A stretch of DNA of 45,963 nucleotides. Source: Oscillospiraceae bacterium. GTDB lineage: Bacteria > Bacillota > Clostridia > Oscillospirales > Oscillospiraceae. The notes beneath the pieces are model-generated. The model made no database searches. It was given only the letters and a program-made list of their open reading frames with translations, and had not been told where the DNA came from. Location of the stretch: positions 1 through 45,963 of the forward strand of contig JAFSIK010000017.1 of assembly GCA_017439805.1 (NCBI GenBank), read 5' to 3'. The translations under genes were made by a program, and so were the position numbers. Position 1 is the first letter of the stretch, and each line of letters begins with the position of its first letter. Shown one piece after another: positions 45,350-45,963 of the stretch.

Positions 45350-45963
45350 ATGAAAGCAACGCCCGCAAGAGGTACCAGAGATTATCTGCCCGGTGAGGAA
45401 CGTATCCGTGATTATGTTAGAGGCGTTATTCTGTCCACATACAGAGAGTTCGGATTTGAAAAAATCGCCACCCCTATGCTTGAAGACATCGAGCACCTCG
45501 AAAAGAGTGACGGCGGCGAAAATCTGGGTCTTATTTTCAAAATCCTCAAAAGAGGCGACAAGCTTGACAAAGCGCTGTCTGACGGCGATAACCTTGCCGA
45601 TATGGGTCTGCGCTACGACCTGACTTTGCCTCTGAGCCGATATTACGCAAACAACCGTACAAAACTTCCCGCCCCTTTCAAATGTATTCAGATTGACCGG
45701 GTTTTCCGCGCCGAGCGCCCCCAGAAGGGCAGACTGCGCGAGTTTTATCAGTGCGACATTGATATGCTGGGCGTACCCGGTACAGAGGCTGAGATTGAGC
45801 TTATACACACTACCTCCACGGCTCTGTCCCGCATTGGCTTTTCCGATTTTACCGTCCGTATCAACGACAGACGTATACTTCGCTCCGGCCTTGTGGCTGC
45901 GGGCTTTGAAGACGATCAGCTTGACAGCGTCTGCATCACTTTTGACAAGCTGGACAAAATCGG
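45350..45963 (+). CDS. hisS: Histidyl-tRNA synthetase, N-terminal part, cut by window edge
   Basis: Charges tRNA-His. The first 204 residues are present and the frame is open at the end. It starts KATPARGTRDYLPGEERIRDYV, has MLEDIEHLEKSDG, GLRYDLTLPLSRYYANN and motif 2 VFRAERPQKGRLREFYQCDIDMLG. The REFYQCD-D form is closer to the archaeal/eukaryotic-like HisRS branch than to the common bacterial RYRQFHQ form. GGAGG before the ATG. HisZ (the ATP-PRT regulatory paralogue) is an alternative, less likely given full motif 2. Confidence 0.9.
   Translation, partial: MKATPARGTRDYLPGEERIRDYVRGVILSTYREFGFEKIATPMLEDIEHLEKSDGGENLGLIFKILKRGDKLDKALSDGDNLADMGLRYDLTLPLSRYYANNRTKLPAPFKCIQIDRVFRAERPQKGRLREFYQCDIDMLGVPGTEAEIELIHTTSTALSRIGFSDFTVRINDRRILRSGLVAAGFEDDQLDSVCITFDKLDKI

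Overview
The window looks like chromosomal core sequence from a spore-forming, anaerobic Clostridia-type Firmicute, probably of the Ruminococcaceae/Oscillospiraceae kind. The evidence is sporulation-type genes (yunB, a spoIIM-like gene, a ytvI-like gene), the SCIFF peptide with its radical-SAM maturase, crotonase and 3-hydroxybutyryl-CoA dehydrogenase of the butyrate pathway, PPi-type phosphofructokinase, an ECF transporter module, NAD-dependent ligase, RqcH and Mini-III. This assignment is inference; no 16S gene is present. Fifty protein genes and five tRNAs fill almost the whole window. I see no phage, insertion sequence or CRISPR array.

Layout. 1-14.5 kb: asd (minus, cut by the window edge), then queA, an unusual SLH/SH3/glucosaminidase-like exoprotein, tgt, yajC, a small membrane protein, scfA-scfB (a ribosomally made six-cysteine peptide and its maturase), a spoIIM-like gene, xerD, a B12-binding radical-SAM protein with its DUF2344 partner, and asnS. 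14.5-22.2 kb: pfp with a GNAT gene on the minus strand, divergent from fba; then yunB, ligA and crt-hbd. 22.2-25.7 kb: an iron-uptake unit, with a DtxR-type repressor divergent from feoA1-feoA2-feoB and a 53-residue cysteine-rich membrane peptide. The feo promoter carries three copies of a GTTAG-N6-CTAAC operator, and a fourth precedes feoB. 25.7-40 kb: hotdog thioesterase and an RlmD-type methyltransferase (minus), another methyltransferase, ecfA1-ecfA2-ecfT-truA, a DUF5711/CvpA pair, a ClpE-like unfoldase, ruvC-ruvA-ruvB, then gluQ and a ThiF-like gene (minus). 40-46 kb: a five-tRNA operon (Val-Asp-Phe-Gly-Cys, minus) with hairpins in its spacers, a YtvI-like permease, mrnC-rqcH (minus), a CHAP-domain exoprotein behind a promoter with WalR-like repeats, and the start of hisS.

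Connections. queA, tgt and gluQ all act on queuosine tRNA. The feo cluster and its repressor form a complete iron regulon. scfA/scfB form a peptide-modification unit with a hairpin attenuator between peptide and enzyme. Most spacings are tight, with ATGA, TGATG or TAATG overlaps. Twelve rho-independent terminators and many sigma-A-type promoters can be read directly.

I found no wholly unknown multi-gene system. The strongest leads are the feo operators with an N6 spacer together with a hybrid MntR/DtxR metal site, the zinc-ribbon-like insert in the secreted SLH protein, WalR-like repeats at the CHAP gene, and the tRNA spacer hairpins.
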